From the NCBI GenBank assembly GCA_963854835.1, contig OY978530.1:12920609-12984608 (forward strand): DNA of 64,000 bases. The letters run 5' to 3'. The notes under the pieces are model-generated. The model worked only from the letters and a program-made list of their open reading frames with translations. It did not search any database and was not told where the DNA came from. Numbering within the stretch: the stretch's first letter is position 1; every line of letters starts with the position of its first letter. This document shows, piece by piece, positions 47,270-60,152 of the stretch. The translations under genes were made by a program, and so were the position numbers. The stretch is from Megamerina dolium (taxonomy: Eukaryota; Arthropoda; Insecta; Diptera; Megamerinidae).

Positions 47270-48721
47270 CTAAGCATCTTCCTTTGCAGAGTTTAATATA
47301 GACGCCTCGGTCACCGTTGTATCGGTGTCCTCGACGTCACAGCTTAATAGTTCGTCCTCATCCGCTGTGCTAACTTCCACATCTCGGAAGAGGTTGCCCA
47401 CCATCTCAGACGTTGACAGCGTATCGCTGTCCTCGTCACACGACATGTCCTCAACCGGGGCCGAACTTGCCTTCGTATCCCCTGGTTTTGGATCTACTTT
47501 TCCTGTGTCTTTTTCATAGACTTTCAGGGTGATTTGGGAGAAGCCATAGCTTATCACCCCCTTCTGTTTAGCGAGAGGTGCCAAGGATTGCTCATTTAAG
47601 ATCACAACGACCTGTCTTGAGTTATCCTTGGCCTCTCCCACCTTCACAACCTTCCAATCATCTGTGGGAAGGGATGTATTTGCGAGCCGCATATGATCCA
47701 AGATTTCCTTAGGATCTGACGGCTATTCTGGAATCCAGGCGCGTGACCTGGGTCTATTGGGGATTTGGTCCCTAGGAACGGCCTCAAGCCGAGCGTTGGG
47801 CCAAATCTCCCTAACATTCGCGATGGCCTCTCTGAAGAGATCTGTCTATCGCTGGTCCGCGCAGGACATCAGTTTGATGCGTCCTTGATGCCATCCGGCA
47901 TCTCTGCAGCAAACGACCGGGGCAGGGTTCCTCGCCAGGATATCCCTGTATATCCTAAGGAGACTTATCTCCACTAGGCGCCATTGCCCGAATGGCAGTG
48001 CTCCGTCTTCATGGTTCCTATCAATGACGGCAAGGATAAGGTGGTCCTTTGCCACGTCACTGAAGGAACGCGCTTGGATGTTGAATGTGGCCGAAGCCGA
48101 AGTTTTCGCCTTTTTTGGCTTAGACAGCTGCTCTTCTTGCGAGCGTTGCCGTTTGGACGCAAGTCCAGAAGAACGTGCATTTTCGCGTTCAGCGATTATG
48201 CCTTTTGCACACTCCAGAGATTCTTTTTCTCGCTCTGAGAGTTCTGTTACCGAGACGCCACCGAGCTTTTCAGTAATTCTGAAAGCGGCTCTTCTTTCCC
48301 GATATGTCCGGACAGACCCGCTAATTGGTTTAGCGGGAACTGTCACATTAGAGGCTGAAGTAGCTGAAGTTGATGGAGCTAAGTCCAAAGGGGATGTGGC
48401 TGCTGAAGCAGGAGTCGCAGCCTTTGATAGTGTTTTAGTAGCAGCGGGTCTTGATATGGTGGTCACAGACCCTTTGCTAACTTGCACTGATTTCCTCGAT
48501 TACAGTGGTTTGGTGACCAGAACTGGTGTGCTCCTGCGTACAGGTGCTTTAGGGACAGCGGAGGAGCCTGACTTTAGTATCTTATGCTCCACGCTTCCCG
48601 AAGAAGTTATAATTTTGGGACGAGTCCCTGTGGTGTCCGATTTGGACGAGAGCCTGCCCTCCAGGGGAGGCCTTTTGGGGTTTTCGGAATTGTCCGAGGC
48701 AATTTTTGTTTGTTTCTCCAT
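47270..48721 (-). pseudogene. LOA-like ORF1, DUF4780-type nucleic-acid-binding protein
   Basis: It starts MEKQTKIASDNSENPKRP at 48721. A proline/serine/alanine-rich N-terminal region has an in-frame TAA near 48493. A basic segment (ASKRQRSQEEQLSKPKKAK) precedes the domain. The DUF4780-like core spans FSDVAKDHLILAVIDRN, SSFVC-type residues and, after a frameshift near 47846, IPNRPRSRAWIPE, a stop, then MRLANTSLPTDDWKVVKV and VVILNEQSLAPLAKQKGVI. The C-terminus is acidic. The family normally binds element RNA. Confidence 0.8.
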
Positions 48722-49210
48722 ATTTTCATATACGACCGCTTACCCGACGTATCAGGCATCGTGGTCTAATCTTTTAGGAGGGACTTGGAGGTCGTCCGAA
48801 GCAGAGCCAAATACTCCGGAAAGTCCACAGTTACTCCCTGAGGCGGACAGGTATCAGAGAGGCTCCGTTAAAATACAGCCAGCAAAGTCCCCCGGCTGCA
48901 AACTAACCAGTGGGCACGGAAACGCCTAACACCCTGGATTGGGGAAAGGATTTTATCGACTCCCAGGTCTAGATCCGTAGTGTTCTGTTGATTAGCAAGG
49001 TCACCTCAAGCAGGATGTGACAGAGTCACGCACTAGCGGTCTTGGTCAGATAGAGACTAGCGCCGTTTATAAAGCTACGGCTGTATTGCGCATATTCTGA
49101 CCCTGCAAAGAAAGTGCAGGTCTGCGAATACACAGGCGCGCGAATATGCCTGACCCCAAGCACACCCGCACATCCACATACCCGCACACCTGCACCCTTG
49201 GTTGACCCCC

Positions 49211-49695
49211 ATTTAATGTTTATTGACATTCATTTTACAAAACACGTGTTCGTTTGATGTTGAAATTTTAACATTAAATTTAACATGAAATTTAACACAC
49301 AGCACTCATTGTTCGTCAATTTTTGGCTCTGAATCTGGTCTGTGTGTTGAATCACCCTCCGTATTCATCTGATTTGGCACTGTGTGACTTCTTTTTGTTC
49401 CCAAAACTGAAATTCAAGTTGAAAGGATGCTTTTTTGATGACATTCAGACCATACAACTGGCTTCGACAAGGGCACTGACGCCAATTCCGAAAAATGAGC
49501 TGGAACACGCGTTTGAATCACTATTAAATCGATGTAACAAGTGTATTGAATCAGAAGGAGAATAATTCGAATAAATATTATGAAAAATTAGCAGATATCG
49601 TGTTTTAATTGTGTTTTCTAGAGGCAGTCTTAATACATAATTATCGTACCGTGTACATACATATTTATATTTCGGGAATGGCAAATAATAACAAA
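49211..49695 (+). mobile_element. Mariner 3' fragment, right of LOA-like insertion
   Basis: The transposase C-terminal trace reads VLNHPPYSSDLALCDFFLFP with a recognisable third Asp, then LKFKLKGCFFDDIQTIQ, NELEHAFESLLNRCNKCIES and EGEYFE. The N-terminal two thirds are missing between this and the left fragment, so the mariner had an internal deletion before, or in addition to, the LINE insertion. Confidence 0.75.
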
Positions 49696-50400
49696 CATTT
49701 TTAAATAAAAACGGCTTTATTGTTTTTCAAAATATTCACCATGATGATCAATGCACTTTTGCATTCGTTCAAACCATTTGTCACAGCAGTTTTTCCATTT
49801 CTGTTGACACACTTCCAAAACATGGTTTTTGAACGCTTCAACTGCTTCTTTCGCGCTCTTTTGTTGGATGGGCTCGTCTTGAAACACCCACACGGCGATT
49901 GCTGTTTTGTTTCCAGTTCATACGCATATATCCATTATTCGTCGCCTATCACGATTTTATACGTCTTTTGAAGTATCACGGTCGAAGTTTTTAAGCATTT
50001 CTTTACACAACAACCGATTTTGGACGACCTTCACGGAATTCGTCGTCGACCGAACTACGACCACGATTGAATTCACAATACCAGCGATATACTGTGGTTT
50101 TTGATGGTGCTTTATCGCCACACAAAGAACTGAGTTCATCGACCCATTCTTGTTGAGATAATCCACGTCGAAAGTTCTGAAAAATTATCCAATGAAAACC
50201 TTCTCTTGAAATTTCCATTTTTTCGCCAAATTGATTTTCTTAACTCATTGTAAACGAAACAAATCACAACGTGTTCACAATGTTTTGTACATCAAAATAT
50301 TGTGAGCACGTTTCTGTTAAAAAATGTCAAACTTTATTATGGTGTTGCTAGATTTTAGCTACTGACATTAGTGTTGCCAAATCCCGAAATATAAATAGTA
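49696..50400 (-). mobile_element. Mariner deletion derivative (helix-turn-helix plus tail)
   Basis: The minus strand reads MEISREGFHWIIFQNFRRGL, SQQEWVDELSSLCGDKAPSK, VYRWYCEFNRGRSSVDDEFR and EGRPKSVVV (50218-50003). After an internal deletion follow IGDEEWIYAYELETKQQS, RAKEAVEAFKNHVLEVC, and CCDKWFERMQKCIDHHGEYF at 49800-49725. The second catalytic region is lost. It belongs to a different family from the neighbouring relic at 49211. Confidence 0.8.
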
Positions 50401-50449
50401 ACCCTCGTGTCATTGACCCAAGCGAAATTATGAATATATTATTGTATGT

Positions 50450-50832
50450 TATATGTTGGTATGTGGGTAGATCAATATGTGGATGGAATTAGAAAAATGG
50501 TATAAAAGCGGCCAGCTTACTGAAGGCAGTCACTTTTCGGTTGTGTGTCTGGATCCAAGTTGTGAAGTGTTAGCGTATAAGCAATTGTAAAATACTGCGA
50601 TTCTTACAAGTCCCTCCAGTATTAGTATAAAAGTGTAAAGTAATACCAGAAACAAAGTGAATACCTAAAACTGCAAGTATCGTATAATTAACCCCGTTTT
50701 ATTTCAGCTAACCAATGTCATAGTCTCGAAGGATATTTAGGAGCTTAGGTTTAGGTGCGAATCTTGTGCGTTACATCTTTGAGTCTAGCCGTTAGGTATT
50801 TAGTGAGTGTTGTGGACAAATAGTACACAACA
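50450..50832 (+). repeat. Gypsy 5' LTR (left end approximate)
   Basis: It ends just before the primer binding site (..GTACACAACAT). A TATA box (TATAAAAG) lies at 50501-50508 with a plausible initiator region about 30 bp downstream (GAAGGCAGTCACTTTTCGG). The left boundary is not defined, because the partner LTR is missing. Confidence 0.6.
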
Positions 50833-50834
50833 TT

Positions 50835-50851
50835 TGGCGCAGCCGGTGGGA
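50835..50851 (+). promoter_or_regulatory. Gypsy primer binding site
   Basis: TGGCGCAGCCGGTGGGA, similar to the TGGCGCAGTCG-type site of 17.6/297-group elements that is attributed to tRNA-Ser. Confidence 0.7.
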
Positions 50852-50948
50852 TACTGCGAAGCATCTTGAATATACAAGGCGTTTTATGTTCAACGTTTAA
50901 CGCAGTAGAAGATCTAATTCTATTGTGTGTTTTCCTTTTTGGGGTCAA

Positions 50949-52348
50949 ATGGACAATAAATCCTACCAATCATTAGCAAGAGGACTATACGTTGGAATAA
51001 CCGAGTCAATAACTTCATGTGGAGCTTGATTAATCAACACAGCACATACGAGCAATTCCAGCTCATAAATTCAAAGGTACATCACGAAAAGGTACTAAAT
51101 CCAATCCTCGAATTAGACGCCACGTTATCCGAGCTAAACGAACTATTGAAAAGCCTGGCTGAAGCAGCAGACGATTTATAGGCACCAGAGATACAAATTA
51201 GGGCTCTGCGAACTCAGATCGCAAAACAGGGTTCCGACGCGGAAAAGCTAGAAGTAGAGATTACTAACACTCTTAATAGAAATAAGGAATTAGAAGATTT
51301 ACTAAAAGAAAAGGGCATTTCAGAAGAATTTATAGAGAAAAGGCTCAGAACCTCGGTTGAATCTTAGCAGCTAAGTGCACTCCAGGCAAAAGAGAGGAAT
51401 CTCGAAAGAGAACGGTGCATAGCACAGGAGACACCTCTTCGTCGCCGTACACCAGTACGAAAAACACAACTAGAAGTACAACCTGAAGTAAGGCTAAAAA
51501 TGCGTATTGACGAAATTGCACAGACCGTCAGTAGACTAGTCCCAGTACTCACTGGAGCGGAGTCTAAAGATTTGAGGACGGAAGTACACCAGTTCATTTC
51601 TGGGTGCGAATTAGCAAGAAAAGCCATAAAACCCGACGAGTTGGAAGATTTCGTAGCTTGTATAAAACAGCGACTATATGGAGATGCTTACAACTTGGTG
51701 CTAAGTAAGAAATTCGCTAATATAGAAGAATTGTATACACTTCTGCGAAACACATATTTGAAGACCGTTCGCCTGGAACCGCTCACGCACCAAATACAAG
51801 AAGCACGCCAACTACCTCAGGAAGATATACGTGTTTTTGCAATAAGATTAGGTGATTTACAATCCACGGCGATACAATGTATTAAGAATAGATATGGTGG
51901 GGTCGGAGACCAAGCGTTGTTAAAAGAGCTAGAGGGGTATGAGAAGACATCTTTTACATAGGGTTTTTGAGACCCATTGCTAAAAACTCATATGCTATTT
52001 AAGACGGGCACGTTAGAAGAATTAGCAGAGGAGGTCGTAAATACGGTTGTTCTGCTCAAAAGAGGGCAACGGTTCAATCAGGTTGATATGGGAGCACTAT
52101 ATTCACACGACGTTCACTAGACTGAGGCCAGTAATACAGTGGCATTTCACCAGAACAGAAATGACAAGATGCCACTCGGAATGAACAAATACCAAAATAC
52201 CTTCTGCAATAAAAAGGGCCACAACAGAGACGACTGTTTTAAGAGAAAAAACATGCCCTATTACATAAAGTGTAAAAAATACGAACGTGAGTTCAATTTG
52301 TCATTCACACCTCTTAACAGCAACAGGTCACAAAAGCAGGCCAGTTGA
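50949..52348 (+). pseudogene. Gypsy gag
   Basis: It starts MDNKSYQSLARGLYVGI, with a coiled-coil-like N-terminal region (LDATLSELNELLKSLAEAAD) broken by stops near 51178 and 51366. The core frame 51500-51961 reads RLVPVLTGAESKDLRTEVHQ, QFISGCELARKAIKP and FANIEELYTLLRNTYLK. A CCHC-like knuckle in degenerate form is at about 52190-52270 (FCNKKGHNRDDCFKRKN). Confidence 0.75.
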
Positions 52349-52499
52349 AATGGAAGGTGTCAGTCATGCGTCTTTAGAGATTGTTGACACACCCTCCAAA
52401 TTAGATAGACCAAGATGGCGAAAGTTGGTAGTCACGCGTCCAGGGGGATCGTTGAACTATCTTTCCCATCCCACACACATGGCTACTGTTTGGGATTCT

Positions 52500-54352
52500 C
52501 TTATGTAGATGATGTGTTCATTGAGTTTCCGTGGGAGGAAGCCAAAAATGTAAAACTCATTTTACTAGTAGACTCTGGGGCAGATACCAGTTTAATAAAG
52601 TCATCAGTAATTAATGAATCTGTTAGCAAGAAGCGACATTTAAGGAAAAATCTGTGTGTATATGTCCCAATGCTCAAAACAAATATAGATTCATATATAT
52701 AAATAATAAGCATAAAATTAATATGATTAAATTTAATCATTTAGAACACGAAGAATACGACATAGCTCATAAAATAAATAACTGAGAGGCACAAAAGGGT
52801 TACCAAAATATTAGAAACAATTAAGCTAGACGAAAACTTAAACATTGAGCAAAAGAGATCCATAGATGGAATACTTAAGTCATTCCACGATTTATTTTTC
52901 TTGGAAGGCGACAAACTGTCTCACACCATAGGTATAAAACACACAATACCATTAAAAACAGACCAGGAGCCAATCAACCAAAGACAGTACGGGCTACCAG
53001 AAGCGCATAAGGAAGAAATCAATAAGCAAGTAAACAAAATGTTGGAAGACGACATAATTATTCCCAGCTCATCGCCCTGGAATTCTCCCATAATTTTGGT
53101 GCCAAAGAAAGCAGGAGAAGATGGTAAAAAAATGGAGGCTAGTAGTAGATTTTAGGAAATTAAATGACGCCACCATTAAACAAGTTTTTCCCATTCCCCG
53201 CATCGATGAAATATTAGACCGGTTAGGTCATTGTAGATATTTCACTACAGTTGATTTGGCCAGTGGGTATCATCAAGTGTTATTGAAAGAATCAGACAGA
53301 GAAAAAACAGCTTTTGGTACAGGTGTTGGGCACTATGAATTTAACAGAACGCCATTCGGCTTAACAGGAGCCCCTGCTACCTTCCAGAGACCAATGAACC
53401 ATGAACTAACAGGACTTCAAGGTATAGATTGTTTTGTCTATTTAGATGACATCGTCGTCTATGGTCGGAACTTGTCACAACATTAATCGCGGAGAGTATT
53501 TGGATTTTTAGGTAAACATAACTTGAAGTTAAATACAGAAAAGTGCCAGTTTCTAAGAAGAGAGATAATTTACCTAGGCCATAAATGCACTGAGGAAGGA
53601 GCGTTACCAGACCCTGGTAAAGTGAAATGTGTTACAAATACTCCTGTGTAAAAAATAATAAAGATGTTCAGGAATTTTTAGATTTAGTAAATTATTACCG
53701 AAAATTTGTTTAGAATATGGCTAGTATGGCACTGCCAATAAACAAACTACTCAGGAAAGACGCGAAATTTGAATGGACAGAAAAATGTCAGAAAGCTTTT
53801 GAAGATTTGAAGCAAGCAATTTACTCTTCGCCAATTTTAGCCCACCCAGATTTTTTTAAGTCTTTTGTGTTAACAACAGATGCCAGCACCGAGGCTGTAG
53901 GTGCAATTCTATTGGATGGTGAAATTGGAAAAGATAGACCAAAAGCATCTGCGAGCAGGGCGCTCAGTGATACTGAGAAAAGGTATTCCACCATCGAAAA
54001 GGAATTCCTGGCCATCGTGTGGGCTGTGAAGAATTATCGATCTTATCTACTCGGTAGGCCGTTCAAGAGCTATACCGACCACCAGCAACTACGAGGAATT
54101 GCTAACATAAAGGATCAGACATCACGTTTAGCACGTTTCATGCACAAATTATCCAAATTTGATTTTGAGATAATATATAAACCAGGTAAAATAAATTTAA
54201 ATGCAGACACACTCAACAGAGTACCACAGTCAGATCCTGAAGTAGTTATGGTTAAGACTCGTTCTATGGGAAGAAACAAGGTTGAAGACAAAAATACAAA
54301 AGAACCTAAAGGAAATTCTGACGACGAACAGGGCCTGAATAAGGAAGCATAA
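52500..54352 (+). pseudogene. Gypsy pol: protease, reverse transcriptase, RNase H
   Basis: Protease: ILLVDSGADTSLIKSS near 52560. RT: HTIPLKTDQEPINQRQYGLP near 52940, SSSPWNSPIILVPKK, then a frame change near 53120 within an A-rich run, VDFRKLNDATIKQVFPIPRI, YFTTVDLASGYHQVLL, YEFNRTPFGLTGAPATFQR, and the YLDD box near 53440. A stop follows at 53484. RNase H frame from 53717: VLTTDASTEAVGAILLDG, YSTIEKEFLAIVWAVKNY and KPGKINLNADTLNRV. YLDD and the RNase H DAS are intact, but stops and shifts (53484, 53648, 53713) break the polyprotein. Confidence 0.88.
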
Positions 54353-54389
54353 AATACAGAATCGAAAATGCGGTGTTACTCACCAATGA

Positions 54390-55381
54390 TAAGGACATAA
54401 TGAGGATACTACGCAATTTCAACGATTCACCATTAGGAGGACATCAGGGTGCCCTAAAAACTTAGAAGAAGAATTGGAAGACGATATAGATGGAGGGGTA
54501 TACGTAACCAAATTAAAGATTATGTAAAAAATTGTAAAAAATGCCAAATCAACAAAAGTTCAAGGCTTACCAAAATGCCAATGGCATTGACCCTCACACC
54601 ATCAAGACCATTTGAAAAGCGTTATATGGACATGGTGGGAATTCTCCCAGAAACCACATCGGGAAATAAGTACATTCTTACTTTTCAAGATGATTTTTCA
54701 AAAGTTTTCATTTGTGTACCTATTCCTGATGCAGAATCTAGCACAGTAGCAAAAGCTTTTTACAACGAGGTTATTACACGGTATAACATACCAAAAATTT
54801 TAGTCACAGATAAGGTTACAAATTTTACATCAAAATTGTTCTGAGATACATGCAAGAAGCTAGGTGTTAAAAAATTACATATAACGCCATATCACTCACA
54901 AGCAAACGGTTCTCTAGAAAGAAGTCATATACACTTAGCGGAATATCTTAGGAGTTTCGTTAAAGAAGATGGTTCAAATTGGGATCAGTGGTTGGCGTTA
55001 GCAATGCATGTTCACAACAGTTCACTACATACTTCCACCAAACGAACACCTTTCAGCATACTATACGGCTTGAACACCGACATACCGACCAATCTAAAAA
55101 CCAAAACAGCACCATTGTACAACGCAGAAGTCCAAAATAAGTTATTAAAACATCAAATACAGGGGTCCCACGAACTAATTAAGGAAAATCAGGAAAAGGC
55201 AAAGGAACACGCAAAGGGGCAGTATGACAAGTACATACACAAGGTAATTTTTAGAGTAGGAGAAAATGTTTCATTAAAAAATCAAAGAGGAAAAATAAAT
55301 TTAGTAATTAGGACTGGAACCTACGAAATAGTAAACATAAACAGTCCTGTAACAACGACTATACAAATCGGACGAAAATAG
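54390..55381 (+). pseudogene. Gypsy integrase
   Basis: A degenerate zinc-binding region (FNDSPLGGHQGAL.., CKKCQINKS) lies at about 54420-54560 with frame breaks. Catalytic core: first Asp in RYMDMVGILPETTSGNKYIL, second in ILVTDKVTNFTSKLF (the usual TDQGTNF is altered to TDKVTNF), a TGA at 54842, and Glu in SQANGSLERSHIHLAEYLRS. The C-terminal tail includes VGENVSLKNQRGKINLV. No chromodomain is recognised. Confidence 0.85.
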
Positions 55382-56359
55382 AAAAGATCCAAACCTCTAT
55401 AAAAACCACCCTACAATAACATAATTACGAGTATGCATAAAAGCATGAGAACGAAATGTACAAAACAAAGATACACGAGAATCAAATTTTCAGACTATAC
55501 AAAATACATAATACTAATTACAAAAATACATAAAAGAAAATTCCGTACAAAAAAAAAATAATAATAATAAAATTAATAGCACTTTGACCATATTAAACAA
55601 AATGCATAATAATACATCACCTGTACCATAACGTGAGAACGACACCCAAAATAATAAAGTATGTAGATATACAAGAATCAAATTACAGACAAAATGCACA
55701 TAACCCAAGCAAATGCATAACTATGAACATTTTTGTTTTGGGCATGAAAGTATAAAATTCCTAAACATGATAATTAAAAAAATAAAACAGATAATAATAT
55801 TTATTAAAATAAACCATTTCTAGATTGGTCTGGTGGTCTGGTGGTGTTTTCTCAAGGTAGCGTGTCTAACTGCCTCAACCGGGTGGGGCTAGCGCAATCC
55901 TTGTTGAACTCATCGCAAGTCAACTCACTGGCTGTCATGTAGCTTGATCTGAGCGCTATGTGATGATACCTTTATTTGTTAATGAGGAGTAGTCATATAG
56001 CTTGCTCTGCGTACTATGTGATGGCGCTTTCATTATTATTAATGGGGGCCCTCCATGTGGAGACCACCGGGCAACGTCTTCCTGGCACCCGCTGGGAGGC
56101 GGCTGAAGTGAGTGGCGAAAATCTCCTCGGTTAGAGGTTGTGCGTTGGGTTTGGGACCCACCACATAAAAAACCCCCCCCCAATGAAAAAAATAAATATG
56201 CCTCGGATAAGGACTACCGCTTTTGTTGATGACCCCCGAAAACAAAAAAGGACAACGATTTACGGATATGCACCTGGAATGTCCGGTCCCTTTATAGGGA
56301 GGGTGCCTCTATCCAGCTGGTTGATGTCCTCCAAAAATACAGAGCTGACATCACCGCTC

Positions 56360-57430
56360 TCCAGGAAATGCGATGGACAGGACAGGGCTACTCCAAAAGA
56401 GCGTCCTGTGACATCTACTATAGTTGCCTCATATAAGGCTGATGTCTTCAACATCAGCCTTATATGTGCCCACGCTCCGACGGATGAGAAGGACAATGTG
56501 ACCAAGGAGAGCTTCTTTCAGCGCCTCGAAGAAGCTTATGACCGCTGCCCCCGCCAAGATATCAAAATCGTGCTTGGCGACTTTAATGCCAGGGTGGGCA
56601 AGGAAGGTACCTTTGGTCCAACTGTCGGAAAATTCAGCCTCCACCAGAACACCTCCGATAACGGAATGAGGCTGATCGACTTCGCCGCAGCACGAAACAT
56701 GGTAATTGGTGGTACCAGATTCCAGCATCTCGACATCCACAAAGCGACATGGCTGTCTCCAATCAACGTACAAGAAACCAAATTGATCATGTGGTGATTG
56801 ACGGAAGGCATGCTTCCAGTGTGATGGACGTGAAATCGATCCGTGGTGCCAACATCGACTCGGATCACTACCTTGTTGCAGCTAAGGTGCGCACACGCGT
56901 ATGTGTCGCAAATAACAAGAGAAGTCCCACACAGAGAATGCTAGACGTCAGTAAGCTGAGATCACCAGAGACAGCAGATGCATTTTCCACTCGACTATCC
57001 GATCTGCTTATGCAGAACACTACCCCACTTAATGACACATGAGCACAGTGGACACATATATCCCACTCCATGACTACTGCTGCCGAGGAGGTAATCGATT
57101 ACTACCGGCCTCTGAGGAATGAGTGGTATGATCAGGAGTGTCGCGACGCTACCGCAGACAAAGACGCCGCCTACAGAAAAACCCTGCGTGAATTCGCAAC
57201 GCGAGCTGTTAAGGAGCGGTACAGAGAGAAAAGGAGCGCAGAGAGACGTCTTTTCAGGCGCAAGAAGAGAGAACAAGAAAGACACGAGTGTGAGGAGATA
57301 GAGATGTGTACCGACAAGAATGAGACTCGAAAATTCTTCGAAAAGATCAAGCGCCTGAGTGGAGGTTTAAATCCCGGAGCCTCTTCTTGCGTTATGGAAA
57401 TGGGAATCTGGTTACAGATGTCCAGAGTGT
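56360..57430 (+). pseudogene. RTE-like endonuclease and linker (third copy)
   Basis: Traces: an ICTWNVRSLYREG-type start near 56270 in another frame, then a deletion of about 150 nt relative to 12838-14112 (CHAERHELG.. to ..IRIKAKH missing), then FNISLICAHAPTDEKDNVTK, IKIVLGDFNARVGKEG, a shift near 56760, IDHVVIDGRH, and SDHYLVAAKV. A TGA at 57041 (NDT stop) interrupts the linker, and a frame change near 57360 precedes RT. Confidence 0.85.
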
Positions 57431-59015
57431 ACTGAGCCTATGGAGGGAACACTTCTCCACGTTACTGAATGGCGATGCTACGAACAATTCCGCCAGTGGA
57501 GGACATTGCCCGATAACCCCAATTACAGATGATGGTGTTGATGTTCCACCACCCGACTATGACGAGGTTGAAACGGCCATTTTAAGGCTGAAGAACAACA
57601 AAGCTGCAGGTGCTGATGGCCTGCCTGCCGAGTTGTTTAAGACCGGAGGCGATGAGCTGCTCACCCGCATGCACCAGCTCATAAGCAGAATATGGTCGGA
57701 TGAAAGCATGCCTGATGATTGGAGGCTCAGTGTTCTCTGTCCTGTACATAAAAACGGAGACCCCACAATTTGCGCCAACTACCGTGGAATAAGTCTCCTG
57801 AGCATCGCATACAAGGTTCTATCGAGCGTACTGTGTGAAAGGTTGAAGCTTATGCTCAGCAACCTCATTGGACCGTATCAGTGTGGTTTCAGACCTGGTA
57901 AATCCACCATAGACCAGATTTTCACACTGCGCCAAATCCTGGAGAAGACCCAAGAAAAACAGATCGACACACACCACCTATTTGTTGATTATAAAGCCGC
58001 TTTCGACAGTCCGGTAAGGGATTACCTCTATGCAACAATGTCTCGGTATTCGGTATTCCTGCAAAGCTCATTCGACTTTGTAGAATGACACTGCATAACT
58101 CCCGTTGTGCAGTGAAAATTGCGAAGGACTTCTCCGCACCGTTTAATACCGAACGGGGTTTCAGACAAGGTGATTCGTTATCATGCGACTTCTTCAATCT
58201 TATTTGGAGAAAATAATACGAGCTGCTGATCTACGACATAATGCCACTATCTTCAAAAAAAAGGTCATGCTGTTAGCGTATGCCGACGATATTGACATAA
58301 TCGGCATGAACACGCGAGCAGTCAGTGCAGCATTCTCAGAGTTGGAAAGAGAGTCGCGTCGGATGGGTCTCACGGTGAACGAGGGCAAGACGAAGTATCT
58401 AGTGTCAACAAACAAAGAGTCCCGGCGTCTTGGACAGCACGTCACTGTTGACAACTACGCTTTTAAAGTAGTGAGGGACTTTGTCTATCTTGGAACCAGC
58501 ATTAACAGCAGTAATGACGTCAGCTTGGAGATCATGCGTAGGATAACTCTTGCTAACAGGTGTTACTTTGGGCTGAGTAAGCAATTGAGAAGTCGAGCCC
58601 TCTCTCGAAGAACGAAAACTACACTCTACAAGTCACTGGACAATTTCCACCTCGGATGAGCGAATGCTTGGCGTTTTCGAGAGAAAAGTCCTACGCAAGA
58701 TCTTTGGACCTATTTGCGTTGGTGGCGAGTACCGAGTAAGATACAACCATGAGCTGTACGAGCTGTATGCCGATATTGACATAGTAAAGCGCATCAAAAT
58801 CCAGCGGCTGCGCTGGCTAGGTCATGTCGAGCGAATGGAAGAACACGCTCCAGCTAAGAAGGTGTTATATTCGGAACCCGCTGGAGGACGACACAGAAGA
58901 GGGAGACCGGTGGAAAGACCAAGTACTGGAGAACCTGACGGCGCTTGGAATTTCTAACTGGCGCCAGCTAGCGAAGAACAGAGATGTCTGGCGAAGCATG
59001 TTATTTTTGGCCTAA
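57387..59015 (+). pseudogene. RTE-like reverse transcriptase (third copy)
   Basis: 57387-58088: AAGADGLPAELFKTGGDELL, HKNGDPTICANYRGISLLS, QCGFRPGKSTIDQIF and the motif A region FVDYKAAFDSPV. After a shift near 58045, the frame from 58183 carries MLLAYADDIDIIGMNTRA (YADD near 58278) and GLTVNEGKTKYLVSTNKES. A further shift near 58640 leads to the C-terminal FERKVLRKIFGPICVGGEYR, HELYELYADIDIVKRIK and QRLRWLGHVERMEEHAPAKK, the part deleted in the copies at 3835 and 11348. It ends near 59015 just upstream of the tail. Confidence 0.88.
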
Positions 59016-59064
59016 ATCGATATTCGGTTGTTATGGCCACATAAATAAGTAAGTATTTCTAGAT

Positions 59065-59908
<844 letters not shown>

Positions 59909-60152
59909 AAAAATAAGATGAAACATATGTAACAAAATACGTTCCGATTTCAACAGATAATGAAACAGAATTGAAAATCGTACCACCTACAATTACGAAA
60001 AGTTGGTCTTTGAATCTATGAGAGAAAATGCAATGTTGTCACTATATTTTTGTAGCAAACAACAATGCATTTTTAATACCTTTTAAAAAATTAAGTATAG
60101 ATTATAAATGAATATTGCGAAAAAATTATTTTTAAATGGTATATAAGAATTA

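Larger units (their letters stand above)
43776..49210 (-). mobile_element. LOA-like (I-superfamily) LINE, full length with 12-bp target duplication
   Basis: 5435 bp bounded by ATTTAATGTTTA at 43764-43775 and 49211-49222. Minus-strand order: leader of about 490 bp, ORF1 with a DUF4780-type domain, ORF2 with endonuclease, RT and RNase H. The 3' end carries a short (CCTAA)n tail (TTAGG units at 43772-43790 on the plus strand). Both ORFs are interrupted. The RNase H domain and ORF1 type suggest the LOA group; the clade name is by motif, not by phylogeny. Confidence 0.85.
50450..55825 (+). mobile_element. Ty3/gypsy LTR retrotransposon, decayed, interrupted by a LINE
   Basis: Order: LTR-like region with a TATA box, primer site matching the tRNA-Ser type of the 17.6/297 group, gag, protease, RT, RNase H, integrase. 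No env is recognised. The 3' end is interrupted at 55826 by an RTE-like LINE and continues at 59065. No matching 3' LTR was found by eye. Many stops and frameshifts; dead copy. Confidence 0.85.
55826..59054 (+). mobile_element. RTE-like LINE, full-length insertion with 10-bp target duplication
   Basis: 3229 bp flanked by ATTTCTAGAT at 55816-55825 and 59055-59064, inserted in the gypsy 3' region. It starts TGGTCTGGTGGTCTGG and ends with a CATAAATAAGTAAG tail. It gives the most complete 5' leader and C-terminal region of the family in this window and serves as the reference for the copies at 3794, 7100 and 11307. Frameshifts and a deletion in the endonuclease make it inactive. Confidence 0.95.

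Noticed and set aside
48024..48929. Plus-strand 301-aa open frame
   Set aside because: Lies antisense to LOA-like ORF1, whose minus-strand protein has a recognisable domain. The plus frame has no family features.
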